Shown one piece after another: positions 1-8,476 of a stretch of DNA of 40,898 nt. Every line of letters begins with the position of its first letter. Within the stretch, counting starts at the first letter, position 1. The notes beneath the pieces are model-generated. The model searched no databases. It was not told the origin of the DNA and saw only the letters and a list, made by a program, of their open reading frames with translations. The stretch is taken from NCBI GenBank assembly GCA_902778665.1, contig CACYYN010000023.1, forward strand, positions 1 through 40,898, written 5' to 3'. Position numbers and translations under genes: made by a program. Source of the DNA: Oscillospiraceae bacterium. Its GTDB lineage: Bacteria > Bacillota > Clostridia > Oscillospirales > Oscillospiraceae.

Positions 1-759
1 CTTCATCGCCTCGATCATCTGGCAGAAGGCCATGTAATAATCGCGGGGATTATCCTTGATGACCTCCTCGTAATCCCCCCATGCCGGCAGATATTTGTAA
101 CGGATAAAGCTGTAATCCGGCAGATGTCCCGCCCTGCCGTGGCCCAGATTCATAATGGCGTTTTCGCTGGCCTGAAACAGGCTGTTGGTGTAAATGCCTT
201 TTTCCAGATCATCCGGGGCGGTCGGGTTGTGGCGGAAGGTGATCCGCCTTTCCCGGAAGCCCTCCCCTTCCGGCAGAAGCTCAAAGAACCAGGAATCGGT
301 GTTGTTGATCACCAGGGACGGCGTCCCGGCAAAGTAACGGTGGGCCCAGGTGTCCGCCAGAACGTGCATGGCGATCCCCGTCGCCTGCAGGCTGCTCTTT
401 CCGAGATTTACGGTCTCCACGACCAGATCGCTGTTGGGGTTGCAGATGAGGCTGTATTTATGCAGGTAGAGCTTCGAGCAGCCCTTGCGTGCGACATTGA
501 GATCATAGGGCAGAAAGTGGAAGGATGCCCAGATGCGCGTGATATCCTGTCGGCCTACCAGGTCAGTCCTGGCGTCAGCCATCTCCATGGCAAGCTGGGT
601 CGTGGCGGCGGAAAGGGGCCCGCCCAGCTTTGAGAGAAAGCTTTTGGAGCAGAGATCCGTCAGCTGATCGCTGTAGCAGGTTGTGAGGCTCTCCTCATGG
701 GTATAGCCCGCGAGGATAGCCGCAGCATAGGTGGCGTAATAGTGAAAGTCCTTCTGCAT
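1..759 (-). CDS. DUF6765 family protein, 3' end cut by window
   Basis: Translating the minus strand from the ATG at 757-759 gives 253 codons with no stop before the window edge. The protein opens MQKDFHYYATYAAAILAGYT and carries an MHVLADTWAHRYFAGTPS stretch (about residues 131-148), which I recognise from the uncharacterised DUF6765 family. Asp4, His6, His21, His132, Asp136 and His140 are placed rather like the metal ligands of helical zinc phospholipase C or nuclease-type folds, so a metal-dependent hydrolase is a reasonable inference, but no activity is known to me. There is no signal peptide. The start overlaps the stop of the membrane protein gene upstream (TAATG), so the two are probably translated together. 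The family call is fairly sure; the function is not. Confidence 0.75.
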   Translation of the reverse strand, partial: MQKDFHYYATYAAAILAGYTHEESLTTCYSDQLTDLCSKSFLSKLGGPLSAATTQLAMEMADARTDLVGRQDITRIWASFHFLPYDLNVARKGCSKLYLHKYSLICNPNSDLVVETVNLGKSSLQATGIAMHVLADTWAHRYFAGTPSLVINNTDSWFFELLPEGEGFRERRITFRHNPTAPDDLEKGIYTNSLFQASENAIMNLGHGRAGHLPDYSFIRYKYLPAWGDYEEVIKDNPRDYYMAFCQMIEAMK

Positions 760-1259
760 TATGCCGCCTGCCCTTCTCCTGCCTGCTCTTCCGCCGCCAG
801 CCGTTTCAGCTTCCTCACGCGAAATGCCGCCGTAATCAGCTCAACAACCGTCAGCATGGAGGTGGCCTCCACAAACAGCGTGATGATCAGGTCCATCCAT
901 GAGTCAAAGTTTCCTTCTATGTCCGCCAGGGTGAATCCCAGTGCGAGAAGATTCGCCGTGACAATCAGCATCGCCAGAACAATATAGCCGCAGCCTTTTT
1001 TCTTCCCCATGCTCTCCGCCCGGGCGGACAGCCCGACGCAGAGACGGCTCGACATGGAGATGGCGATAAACAGCACCAGAATTGCCGTCAGCATCAGCCG
1101 TTCCGGCTGCCCCTCCGCACCTCGGGGAATGGCCCGAAAGCCATCCTCTGACAGGGAAAAGTACAGCACCAGTTTAATGGCAGTCCAGACGCCGAAGAAG
1201 ATCACCGTCACACCGGAGACGGAGAGGATATTCTCATTTCGTCTCAAATCTCTCTGCAT
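759..1259 (-). CDS. small four-helix membrane protein, unknown
   Basis: This encodes 166 residues from the ATG at 1257-1259, which has a GGAG ribosome site about six bases upstream. A longer frame starting at 1307 is less likely because its first codons lie inside a perfect inverted repeat. Four hydrophobic stretches are visible (near residues 14-34, 55-75, 90-110 and 120-142), with a basic cytoplasmic-looking tail (RVRKLKRL). I recognise no family. Its stop codon shares a base with the ATG of the DUF6765 gene (TAATG), suggesting coupled translation and a shared role. It follows aspS in the same direction, separated by a hairpin, so it may be transcribed only partly with the synthetase genes. 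Confidence 0.6.
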   Translation of the reverse strand: MQRDLRRNENILSVSGVTVIFFGVWTAIKLVLYFSLSEDGFRAIPRGAEGQPERLMLTAILVLFIAISMSSRLCVGLSARAESMGKKKGCGYIVLAMLIVTANLLALGFTLADIEGNFDSWMDLIITLFVEATSMLTVVELITAAFRVRKLKRLAAEEQAGEGQAA

Positions 1260-1272
1260 CTTTTCTCCGTAA

Positions 1273-1305
1273 GAATGCCTCCGATTCTTTCGTCCGGAGG
1301 CATTC
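1273..1305 (-). terminator. inverted repeat after aspS (possible weak terminator)
   Basis: An 11-base perfect inverted repeat (GAATGCCTCCG and its complement) with an 11-base loop lies 20 bases past the aspS stop. The bases after it on the minus strand are TTACGG rather than a T run, so it is either a weak terminator or an mRNA-stabilising hairpin limiting read-through into the membrane protein gene. Confidence 0.5.
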
Positions 1306-1324
1306 ATTCTTCTAAAATATAGAA

Positions 1325-3103
1325 TCAGTCTTCTTCACGGGCGGTGATGGCAATGTGCAGCTCATCCAGCTGCTTCTGCTCCACGGTTGAGGGAGCGCCC
1401 ATCATAACGTCCGTAGCGTTTTTGTTCATCGGGAAGGGAATCACCTCGCGGATACTCTCTTCGCCGGAGAGGAGCATGACCATACGGTCGATGCCCGGGG
1501 CGATGCCGGCATGAGGGGGAGCACCGTAGCAGAAGGCGTTGTACATGGCGGGGAACTTTTTCTTCACGTCTTCTTCACCCAGGCGCACCATCTCAAAGGC
1601 CTTGATCATAATCTCCGGGTCGTGATTCCGCACTGCGCCGGAGGAGAGCTCCACACCGTTGCACACCAGGTCATACTGGTCGGCTGTGATGGTGAGAGGG
1701 TCAATCTCGCCGCGCTCGGCCTTCAGCAGCACATCCAGGCCGCCTGCAGGCATGGAGAACGGGTTGTGGCAGAATTCCAGCTCGCCGCTCTCTTCACCGA
1801 TCTCATACATGGGGAAGTCCACAATCCAGCAGAACTCATAGCGTTCCTTGTCCATGTGGCTCGGGCAGGCGTTGCCCAGCATCTTGCGCATAACACCGGC
1901 GGTCTTCACCGCGTCGTCGTGCTTGCCGGCTGCCACCAGCACCAGGGTGCCGGGCTTCAGGCCGAGGCGCTCAGCGAGTGCATCTTTGCAGGGAGCGAGG
2001 AACTTGGCCACGCCGCCCGCCAGCTCGCCGTTTTCATCCATTTTGAACCAGTAGGGCTTGAAGCCTGCCTGCACCTCCACATCGGCGCAGAGCTTATCAA
2101 TGTGCTTTCTCGTGAGCTCGCAGTCGGAAACCGCCACCGCCTTCACCACACTGCCGGCGGAGAAGGGTGCAAACTCGGTCTCCCGCACCAGTTCGGAGAT
2201 ATCTTCTACAATCAGATCAATGCGGAGATCCGGCTTGTCGGAGCCGTATTTCTCCATTGACTCGAGATACGGGATTCTCCGGAAGGGTGCCTCGGAAGCA
2301 ATGTCATAGGTGCCGTACTTGGCAAAAATCGGAGGCAGAACATCTTCCAGGATGGCGAACACATCCTCCTGGGATGCGAAGGCCATCTCCATATCCAGCT
2401 GATAGAACTCACCGGGGGAACGGTCGCCGCGGGCGTCCTCATCACGGAAGCAGGGGGCAATCTGGAAGTAGCGGTCAAACCCGGAGGTCATCAGCAGCTG
2501 TTTGAACTGCTGGGGTGCCTGGGGCAGGGCATAAAACTTGCCGGGGTGCTTTCTGGCCGGCACCAGGTAGTCACGCGCGCCCTCGGGAGAGGATGCGGTG
2601 AGGATCGGCGTGGTGATCTCCAGGAAGCCGTGCTCCATCATGGCCTGGCGGATCGCCGCCACCACGTTGCAGCGCAGGATGATGTTCTTCTTCACGGCCG
2701 GGTTTCTCAGATCGAGATAACGGTATTTCAGGCGCTGCAGCTCATCGGCCTCGCGGCTGCGGTTGATCTCGAAGGGAAGCTCGTTGTAACGGCATTTGCC
2801 GAGAACCTCAATCTTCTCCGGGACGATCTCGATGTCGCCGGTGTCCTGCTTGGGGTTGGGGTTGGAGCGTGCGCGCACGGTGCCCTCCACCGAGATGGTG
2901 GATTCCTTGTTGATGCCCTTCACCTGGGCGATCAGGTCCTCGTTCTCCACAACGACCTGCGTTGTGCCGTAAAAATCACGCACAACAACAAATGCGAAGT
3001 TGCTGCCGACCATGCGGACGTTTTCCATCCAGCCGGAAATTTTCACCTTCTGCCCGACGTGTTCCAGCCGGAGCTCATTACAGGTGTGTGTTCTGTTCTG
3101 CAT
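1325..3103 (-). CDS. aspS: aspartyl-tRNA synthetase
   Basis: AspRS (592 residues) charges tRNA-Asp with aspartate in the cytoplasm; this is the usual length for the bacterial type. An N-terminal OB-fold anticodon-binding domain (about residues 1-105, with VRMVGSNFAFVVVRD) precedes the class II catalytic core with motif 2 (FRDEDARGDRSPGEFYQLD). The bacterial GAD insertion domain follows, then motif 3 near the C-terminus (GIAPGIDRMVMLLSG). An AAGGA site precedes the ATG. It lies 46 bases downstream of hisS, the common hisS-aspS pairing of Firmicutes. No T-box leader is visible in the short gap, so expression probably comes from upstream. Whether it also makes Asp-tRNA-Asn cannot be read from the sequence. 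Confidence 0.97.
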   Translation of the reverse strand: MQNRTHTCNELRLEHVGQKVKISGWMENVRMVGSNFAFVVVRDFYGTTQVVVENEDLIAQVKGINKESTISVEGTVRARSNPNPKQDTGDIEIVPEKIEVLGKCRYNELPFEINRSREADELQRLKYRYLDLRNPAVKKNIILRCNVVAAIRQAMMEHGFLEITTPILTASSPEGARDYLVPARKHPGKFYALPQAPQQFKQLLMTSGFDRYFQIAPCFRDEDARGDRSPGEFYQLDMEMAFASQEDVFAILEDVLPPIFAKYGTYDIASEAPFRRIPYLESMEKYGSDKPDLRIDLIVEDISELVRETEFAPFSAGSVVKAVAVSDCELTRKHIDKLCADVEVQAGFKPYWFKMDENGELAGGVAKFLAPCKDALAERLGLKPGTLVLVAAGKHDDAVKTAGVMRKMLGNACPSHMDKERYEFCWIVDFPMYEIGEESGELEFCHNPFSMPAGGLDVLLKAERGEIDPLTITADQYDLVCNGVELSSGAVRNHDPEIMIKAFEMVRLGEEDVKKKFPAMYNAFCYGAPPHAGIAPGIDRMVMLLSGEESIREVIPFPMNKNATDVMMGAPSTVEQKQLDELHIAITAREED

Positions 3104-3149
3104 ACCAATTTTCCTTCTTTTTCGTAAAGTTTTGTGACTGCCTGCTTAC

Positions 3150-4508
3150 TCAGGTCTCCGTCACAACCGGGTTCCGGTTTCTTGCGGTGATGTTTTCTTT
3201 TATCATAGCCGCTGCCTCTTCGGCAGCAAGTTTGACCTGGTTGCCTGTCTGCATGTCCTTGACCGAGACGAGATTCTCCCGGATCTCATCCTCACCCAGC
3301 AGCACCGCAAAGGGGATCTTCTGGCGGTCGGCATACGTCATTTTCGCTTTGAACTTCTTTTTCTCCATGTAGAGCTGGGTGCGCACACCGTGGGAGCGGA
3401 GCACCGTGGCACAGGCGATGGCAGCTCCCGGATCCTCCGTCATGGGGATAACCAGCGCGTCCGCCGGAGAAGAGACCGTCTCTTCCGACAGAAGCTTCTG
3501 CTCCTGCAGCACGTAGAAAAGCCTTGTCAGCCCGATGGAGATGCCCACGCCGGGCAGCTTTTTGTCGGTGTAATACTCTGCAAGATTGTCATACCGGCCG
3601 CCGGAGCACACCGAGCCGATCTCCGGGTGGTCGGTCATGATGGTCTCATACACCGTGCCGGTGTAATAGTCCAGCCCGCGGGCAATGGTCAGGTCGATGG
3701 TGAAGTTCTCCTCCGGCACGCCGAACTCCTTCAGGTGGGCCGTGACGGCGGTGAGCTCGTCCAGCCCCTCGTCAAAGGTGGCGTCCATCCCCCGGTAGCG
3801 CTCCAACGCCGCAATCACTTCTGCGTTGGTGCCGTTGATGGCCATAAAGTCCATCACGTTCTCCGCCTTGCAGGGCAGCATTTTGATCTCGTCAATCAGC
3901 AGCAGGCGCACCTTCTCCGCGCCGATCTTGTCCAGCTTGTCCACCGTGCGCATGATCTCTCCGGCCTTTTCCGCCATGCCGTTCATGCTGTAAAAGCCGT
4001 TGAGAATTTTGCGGTTGTTCACGTGGATTTTGAATCTCTGAAAGCCGAACGCCCGGAAGGTGTTGTAGATCACGGCGGGGATCTCCGCCTCGTTCATAAT
4101 GTCCAGGCTACCGTCGCCGATCACGTCAATATCCGCCTGATAGAATTCCCGGAAGCGTCCTCTCTGGGCCCGCTCTCCCCGGTAGACCTTGCCGATCTGA
4201 TAACGGCGGAAGGGGAAGGTCAACTCCCCGTAGTGGGCAGCCACATATTTTGCCAGAGGCACGGTGAGGTCAAAACGCAGGGCAAGGTCGCTCTCGCCCT
4301 TGGTGAAACGGTAAATCTGCTTCTCTGTCTCCCCGCCGCCCTTGGCCAGCAGCACCTCTGCCGATTCAATCACCGGCGTGTCGAGAGGTGTGAAGCCATA
4401 GGTGGAGTAGGTAGAGCGGAGCACTTGCATCATGCGCTCCATTTTCATCTGGTCTGCTGGCAGCAGCTCCATGAAGCCGGAGAGGGTGCGCGGTGTTACT
4501 TTAGCCAT
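3150..4508 (-). CDS. hisS: histidyl-tRNA synthetase
   Basis: HisRS (452 residues) charges tRNA-His. The class II core shows the motif 2 region RYQIGKVYRGERAQRGRFRE, the histidine-specific ARGLDYYTGTVYE loop in mid-protein, and SGGRYDNL just after it. A C-terminal anticodon-binding domain (about residues 345-440) ends the protein. The N-terminus MAKVTPRTLSGFMELLP is typical, although the usual KGTxD motif is replaced. A GGAAAGAAG purine stretch precedes the ATG. The gene sits 33 bases after the MGS-fold gene and 46 bases before aspS in a continuous minus-strand run. No T-box or separate promoter is evident in either gap. Confidence 0.97.
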   Translation of the reverse strand: MAKVTPRTLSGFMELLPADQMKMERMMQVLRSTYSTYGFTPLDTPVIESAEVLLAKGGGETEKQIYRFTKGESDLALRFDLTVPLAKYVAAHYGELTFPFRRYQIGKVYRGERAQRGRFREFYQADIDVIGDGSLDIMNEAEIPAVIYNTFRAFGFQRFKIHVNNRKILNGFYSMNGMAEKAGEIMRTVDKLDKIGAEKVRLLLIDEIKMLPCKAENVMDFMAINGTNAEVIAALERYRGMDATFDEGLDELTAVTAHLKEFGVPEENFTIDLTIARGLDYYTGTVYETIMTDHPEIGSVCSGGRYDNLAEYYTDKKLPGVGISIGLTRLFYVLQEQKLLSEETVSSPADALVIPMTEDPGAAIACATVLRSHGVRTQLYMEKKKFKAKMTYADRQKIPFAVLLGEDEIRENLVSVKDMQTGNQVKLAAEEAAAMIKENITARNRNPVVTET

Positions 4509-4541
4509 ACTTTCTTCTTTCCTTACTGGTTTGATTCTGTC

Positions 4542-4961
4542 TTACGCTTTTGTTCTCGGTTTGTAGGGAGGATTCACAATGTTGCGCCAATCCAGGTCGC
4601 CTCTGCGCAGCCCCTGCACCAGCACTTCCGCTGTTGCTGCATTGGTGGCAAAAGGAACCTGATAGGTGTCGCACAGACGTTCAATACGGTTGATATCATC
4701 GAAGCCCTTCGGGTTGGATGGATCACAGAAGAAAATCACAAGGTCAATCTCGTTAAAAGCCAGCCTTGCAGCAATCTGCTGTGCTCCGCCTTCGTTTGCG
4801 TGCATGTAAAGCGTGATCGGCAAGCCCGTCGCATCGGCGACCAGCTTTCCCGTAACATGCGTTGCACACAGTCGGTGTTCTGCAAGAATCCCACAATAGG
4901 CAATGCAGAACTGCGTCATCAGTTCCTTCTTCCTGTCATGCGCCATCAATGCAATGTTCAT
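4542..4961 (-). CDS. methylglyoxal synthase-fold protein, catalytic residues lost
   Basis: This 139-residue protein matches methylglyoxal synthase along its whole length (MNIALMAHDRKKELM, DLVIFFCDP, PFATNAATAEVL), and the frame is intact. Methylglyoxal synthase turns dihydroxyacetone phosphate into methylglyoxal. Aligned by eye to E. coli MgsA, the catalytic Asp71 in GGDQQ is Ala (EGGAQQIAA), and His98 is Phe in NPKGFDDIN, where one residue is also missing. The phosphate-binding Ser65-Gly66 and Thr47 positions read His-Ala and Val. His19 remains, and Asp101 may remain. It lies between the PBP2 gene and hisS; mgsA is commonly found in clostridial mre/min/rodA clusters. I infer that it has no synthase activity and may be a binding or regulatory pseudo-enzyme, so no gene symbol is given. 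Confidence 0.85.
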   Translation of the reverse strand: MNIALMAHDRKKELMTQFCIAYCGILAEHRLCATHVTGKLVADATGLPITLYMHANEGGAQQIAARLAFNEIDLVIFFCDPSNPKGFDDINRIERLCDTYQVPFATNAATAEVLVQGLRRGDLDWRNIVNPPYKPRTKA

Positions 4962-5003
4962 TCTCTCTATATCTCCATTTCATTAAGATTGCTTCTTCAG
5001 TTC

Positions 5004-7106
5004 TCACCGCAGCAGAGTCATCTCCGCTTCGGAAGAGTCGGAATAGGACCGGATGTTGATATACACATCCATAATCTCCCTGGCCATAAACTGGGTGTTG
5101 GCTCCGGCGCCGCCACGCTCCACAACAATGCAGATGGCGATCTCCGGATCCCGATAGGGGCCGTAGCAGATGAAAATACCGTCGTTGGTGATGCCTTCGC
5201 CCTTCTGGGCCGTTCCGGTTTTGCCGGCGCAGGTCCAACGGCAGTCCACCCAGTATTCGTAGTTGGCGGTCCAGGGGCTGTTAAGCACTTCGTGCATGCC
5301 GTAGCGCACAGCGTCCCAGTTGAAGTCGGCGCTCTTCACCGTGTCCATCACGGTGCTCTCACGCTCATAGATCTTGTCGCTGTAGTCGTAATTGCGGATA
5401 GCCTTCAGGATGGAGGCGGAGTGCCGCGTGCCGCCGTTTGCAACCGTGGCGCAGTATTCCGCCAGCTGCAGCGGGGAGAAGATACTGTCTGACTGACCGA
5501 TGGCCGCCTGCAGCGTGTCACCGATACGCCACTCGGTGCCGGTGTAGTCGGAGTGGTTTTCCCGGTTGGACATATTGCCCAGTGTCTCCACCAGCTCAAT
5601 GCCCGTGGCAGATCCTAATCCCAGCTTGTGGGCATACTCACCCAGCAGGTCGACGCCCAGGTCGTTGCCGCAGGTATAGAAGAAGTAGTTGCAGGAGTCT
5701 CGAAGGGCGGTGGAGACGTTCTCCTCCGGGTGGGTGTAGCCCTGCTGCCAGATCCAGCATTCCGGCGCGTAGCCTTCGGCTGCGTACCGGGTGTAGACGC
5801 CTTCGCACTTGATCTTGTCTTCCGTGTTGATTACGCCCTCTGTGAGGCTGGCGATAGCGGTGCAGGGTTTGAAGGCAGATCCCGGGGCGTAAGCGCCCAG
5901 CAGGGCGCGGTTGAAGAGCGGCGCATTGGGCTCGGCCAGCAGCTCGCTGTATTTTTCAATAATCGTGGAGACATCGTATGTTGGGTAGCTGGCGATAGCC
6001 AGGGGCTCCCCGGTCTTCACATTCACCACCACGGCTGCCCCGCCGGTGATCTCGTCCTTCAAATCCGGGTTATAGTCACCGCGGGCAATGCCTTCGGCGC
6101 GCTCGGTGGCGCGGTTTCGCCGCATATATTCAATGCCGTTGGCGAGAATACGCTCCGTCTGCTCCTGCAGCACACTGTCTATGGTGAGATAGATGTGGTT
6201 GCCGGGCTGGGGGTCCTTGGTGTAGACGGTGGAGAGAATCGTGCCGGAGACGTTTCTCGTCTCCTCCACTTCCCCGTCCTTGCCGTGCAGCTCCGTCTCA
6301 AAGGCGTATTCGATGCCGTCCTTGCCCACATAGGCGTCGTTGGCATATTCCAGAAGGTTGTATTTTTCATATTCCTCCTGGGTCATCAATCCCACGTAGC
6401 CCAGCAGATGAGCCGCATACTCCGTGTTGTAGTGGCGCACATAGGCTCTCGACACCTCAATGCCGGTCAGCTTGTTCTCCATAATGGAGGAGATCAGCCC
6501 CATGCTGGCATCCTGCACGAAAACATAGTCAGCCGTGTTGATGGCGTAGCGCACGTTGATGGAATAGCGCACGCCGGCAATCAGCCGCATCTCCTCGGCG
6601 GAGTAGCTGTTGTCAATCTCATAGCGGGTGCGCATATAGGCCATCAGCTCCACAGCGGTGGGGTCGGCCGGCAGAGCGTCACCCTTGTCCTTGAAGTAGG
6701 CTTTGAGCATGGTACGCTGGATTTCCGTCATGTTCGGGTCATACTCGAAGGGCGGCTCCATGGAAATCGGCAGGTCGTCGGTATAGTCATCCCCATACCC
6801 GCGCACCATTTCCACCAGATCCAGGATGACACTGTTGGGGTCCTCACTGGCAAAAAGCTTGGTGATATCAATTTTAATGTTGTAGGCTTCCTTGTTGCTC
6901 ACAAGAATGCGCCCGTACCGGTCCAGAATGTTGCCTCTCGCTGCAGTTACGGTTTTCGTCTCCTTGATCAGCTCATTGCTCCGGTTATAATACTGCTCGC
7001 CTTCAATAATCTGCAGCTTGTACAGCTCCACCAGGAAAACGGCCAGAACCAGCAAGAAAATAATCAGCAGTGCGGCAACCCTGCCGGGTTTCACAAGTTT
7101 ATACAT
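5004..7106 (-). CDS. mrdA: penicillin-binding protein 2 (elongasome transpeptidase)
   Basis: A class B penicillin-binding protein of 700 residues that cross-links peptidoglycan during side-wall growth. It has one N-terminal membrane helix (about residues 10-30), a PBP dimerisation domain with the RGNILDRYGRIL motif (57-69), and a transpeptidase domain. The three active-site motifs are complete: SAFK at 410-413 (nucleophile Ser410), SCN at 471-473 and KTG at 629-631. A GGAGG lies ten bases before the ATG. It sits 27 bases after mreD, the classical mreC-mreD-mrdA order. A rodA partner is not in the window. The C-terminal 25 residues are polar and look non-conserved. Confidence 0.95.
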   Translation of the reverse strand: MYKLVKPGRVAALLIIFLLVLAVFLVELYKLQIIEGEQYYNRSNELIKETKTVTAARGNILDRYGRILVSNKEAYNIKIDITKLFASEDPNSVILDLVEMVRGYGDDYTDDLPISMEPPFEYDPNMTEIQRTMLKAYFKDKGDALPADPTAVELMAYMRTRYEIDNSYSAEEMRLIAGVRYSINVRYAINTADYVFVQDASMGLISSIMENKLTGIEVSRAYVRHYNTEYAAHLLGYVGLMTQEEYEKYNLLEYANDAYVGKDGIEYAFETELHGKDGEVEETRNVSGTILSTVYTKDPQPGNHIYLTIDSVLQEQTERILANGIEYMRRNRATERAEGIARGDYNPDLKDEITGGAAVVVNVKTGEPLAIASYPTYDVSTIIEKYSELLAEPNAPLFNRALLGAYAPGSAFKPCTAIASLTEGVINTEDKIKCEGVYTRYAAEGYAPECWIWQQGYTHPEENVSTALRDSCNYFFYTCGNDLGVDLLGEYAHKLGLGSATGIELVETLGNMSNRENHSDYTGTEWRIGDTLQAAIGQSDSIFSPLQLAEYCATVANGGTRHSASILKAIRNYDYSDKIYERESTVMDTVKSADFNWDAVRYGMHEVLNSPWTANYEYWVDCRWTCAGKTGTAQKGEGITNDGIFICYGPYRDPEIAICIVVERGGAGANTQFMAREIMDVYINIRSYSDSSEAEMTLLR

Positions 7107-7133
7107 TCCTTAAAAACCTCCGTGCCCGGTGCA

Positions 7134-7628
7134 TCAGCTGATCCACCGCGCGGGCGGGAAGTAGGCCAGAATAGACGGCGGCATTGACCAGATCGTCTGC
7201 AGCGCCACAGTTTTCAGCATCACGGGTGACCAGGCATCTCCCACCGAGGTGGCAACCATCTGCACCGTGGCCGTGACAAAAGCGGCAGCCAGGGAAAGCC
7301 CCATGAATGCGAAGAACCTTCTGTTCACAAAAAACTGGCATACAAACCCGGAAAAAAACGCAATCGCCGGAAACAGCACGGTGAACAGCAGGGTATTCTC
7401 CACGAAAGCCATATCCGCAAAGATGCCCATCACAAGGGCGAACACCGCGCCCCATGTGGAGCCCTGAAACATCCCCACCGCCACGCAGACCGACGGCAGA
7501 ACCATCGGGCAAACGCCGAAGGGCCTGATCTGCGTAAACACCATGTTCTGCAGCATCAGAGAGAGAAACATATAGAGAATATACTGCAGAATCCGCCTGA
7601 TATACAGTTGTTCAAAAAACTCTTTCAA
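7134..7628 (-). CDS. mreD: rod-shape protein MreD, TTG start
   Basis: An integral membrane protein of 164 residues and the MreD component of the elongation machinery. I place the start at the TTG at 7626-7628: a GTGGAG ribosome site lies eight bases upstream and overlaps the end of mreC, and the resulting N-terminus (KEFFEQLYIRRILQYILYMF) suits the family. A longer ATG frame (to 7694) would run deep into mreC and lacks a ribosome site. Five or six hydrophobic segments are visible, including the family-typical SLMLQNMVFTQIRPFGVCP stretch and WGAVFALVMGIFADM. The start lies five bases beyond the mreC stop, implying coupled translation. Confidence 0.88.
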   Translation of the reverse strand: MKEFFEQLYIRRILQYILYMFLSLMLQNMVFTQIRPFGVCPMVLPSVCVAVGMFQGSTWGAVFALVMGIFADMAFVENTLLFTVLFPAIAFFSGFVCQFFVNRRFFAFMGLSLAAAFVTATVQMVATSVGDAWSPVMLKTVALQTIWSMPPSILAYFPPARWIS

Positions 7629-7633
7629 GAAAT

Positions 7634-8476
7634 TTACTCCACAACTGTGAAATCTTTTATAATAAACACCTGGACCAGCTGGCTGAAGTCGCATCCCGGC
7701 TCCACCACGCCGTATTCCATCTGTCCGCCCGATTCGGTTCTGACGGCACTGAGCGTGCCGATCACCAGTCCCGCGGGAAATGCTCCGCCGGAGCCGGATG
7801 TCAGCACCACGTCTCCCACGAAGATCTGCGCGCCGTCAGCCATGTAGGTGAGCTTGGCCTGGTTGCGCTTCATGAAGGAGTATTCTCCAACCACCATGCC
7901 GGAGGTGCCCGTGTCGCCAACGAAGGCGCCGACGGACATGTCCACATCGATCAGCGTGGAGACCGTTGCCCAGGTAGAGCCCAGCTCCGTGATCTGCCCC
8001 ACCACCACGCCGTACTCGGTGATCACCGGGTCTCCCAGCTCAATGCCGCTGGAAGAGCCTTTGCTGATGGTAAAGGAGGAGGACCAGTTGGAGGAGGACC
8101 AGAGCACGATTTTGCTCGATTCCATCACATAGTCATTGTGGGCATCCCGCAGCTCCAGCAGCTTCCGGAGCCTGGCGTTCTCTTCCGAAGCGGCGATGCC
8201 CTCACGGGCCGACTCCTGTGCATCCGCCAGCTGGGATCGTAGCGATTCATTCTCCGCCAGCAGCGAGTCATACTCAAACAGATAGCCGTAAACCGTGTTC
8301 ATGGCGTTGACGGCAGACGAGAGCACCTTTTTCACCGGCGCTTCCAGCACACCTGCCATATTCTGGAGGAAACCCACCCTGCCGTTTCGCGCGGCAGCTC
8401 CGAGGGCTATGACCAACGCCACCGAGAAAACGATGATCGCCATCCGTATTCCGTTTTTCCTCAGATATTCTCTCAA
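7634..8476 (-). CDS. mreC: rod-shape protein MreC, TTG start
   Basis: MreC (280 residues from the chosen start) is a bitopic scaffold that links PBP2 to the cytoskeleton outside the membrane. It has a short basic N-terminus (REYLRKNGIRM), one membrane helix (about residues 13-30), a coiled coil (near 68-110, with SLLAENESLRSQLADAQ), and then the beta-rich MreC domain. I choose the TTG at 8474-8476, which overlaps the maf TGA (TTGA) and has GGAG ten bases upstream. An ATG at 8521 would add 15 non-family residues lying inside maf. mreB is not adjacent, although maf-mreB-mreC-mreD is the frequent order; it must lie elsewhere. Confidence 0.92.
   Translation of the reverse strand: MREYLRKNGIRMAIIVFSVALVIALGAAARNGRVGFLQNMAGVLEAPVKKVLSSAVNAMNTVYGYLFEYDSLLAENESLRSQLADAQESAREGIAASEENARLRKLLELRDAHNDYVMESSKIVLWSSSNWSSSFTISKGSSSGIELGDPVITEYGVVVGQITELGSTWATVSTLIDVDMSVGAFVGDTGTSGMVVGEYSFMKRNQAKLTYMADGAQIFVGDVVLTSGSGGAFPAGLVIGTLSAVRTESGGQMEYGVVEPGCDFSQLVQVFIIKDFTVVE

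Noticed and set aside
3104-3149. T-box leader for the tRNA synthetase genes
   Set aside because: The gaps before aspS and hisS (46 and 33 bases) are far too short, and no TGGNACC box is seen.
4542-4961. Frameshift or sequencing error as the cause of the odd MGS-fold residues
   Set aside because: The reading frame is continuous and conserved blocks flank each altered motif; single-base errors could not produce the Asp-to-Ala, Ser-Gly to His-Ala and Thr-to-Val changes together.
3390-5492. A 700-codon open frame on the plus strand
   Set aside because: It is antisense to hisS, the MGS-fold gene and mrdA, all with clear motifs; the translation is rich in His, Gly and Val with no family resemblance, as expected for the shadow of GC-rich codons.
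5628-7187. A 519-codon plus-strand open frame opposite mrdA
   Set aside because: Antisense shadow of the PBP2 gene; no ribosome site or recognisable domain.
7099-7512. A second minus-strand frame overlapping mreD
   Set aside because: Out of frame with the membrane-protein pattern of MreD and without a ribosome site.
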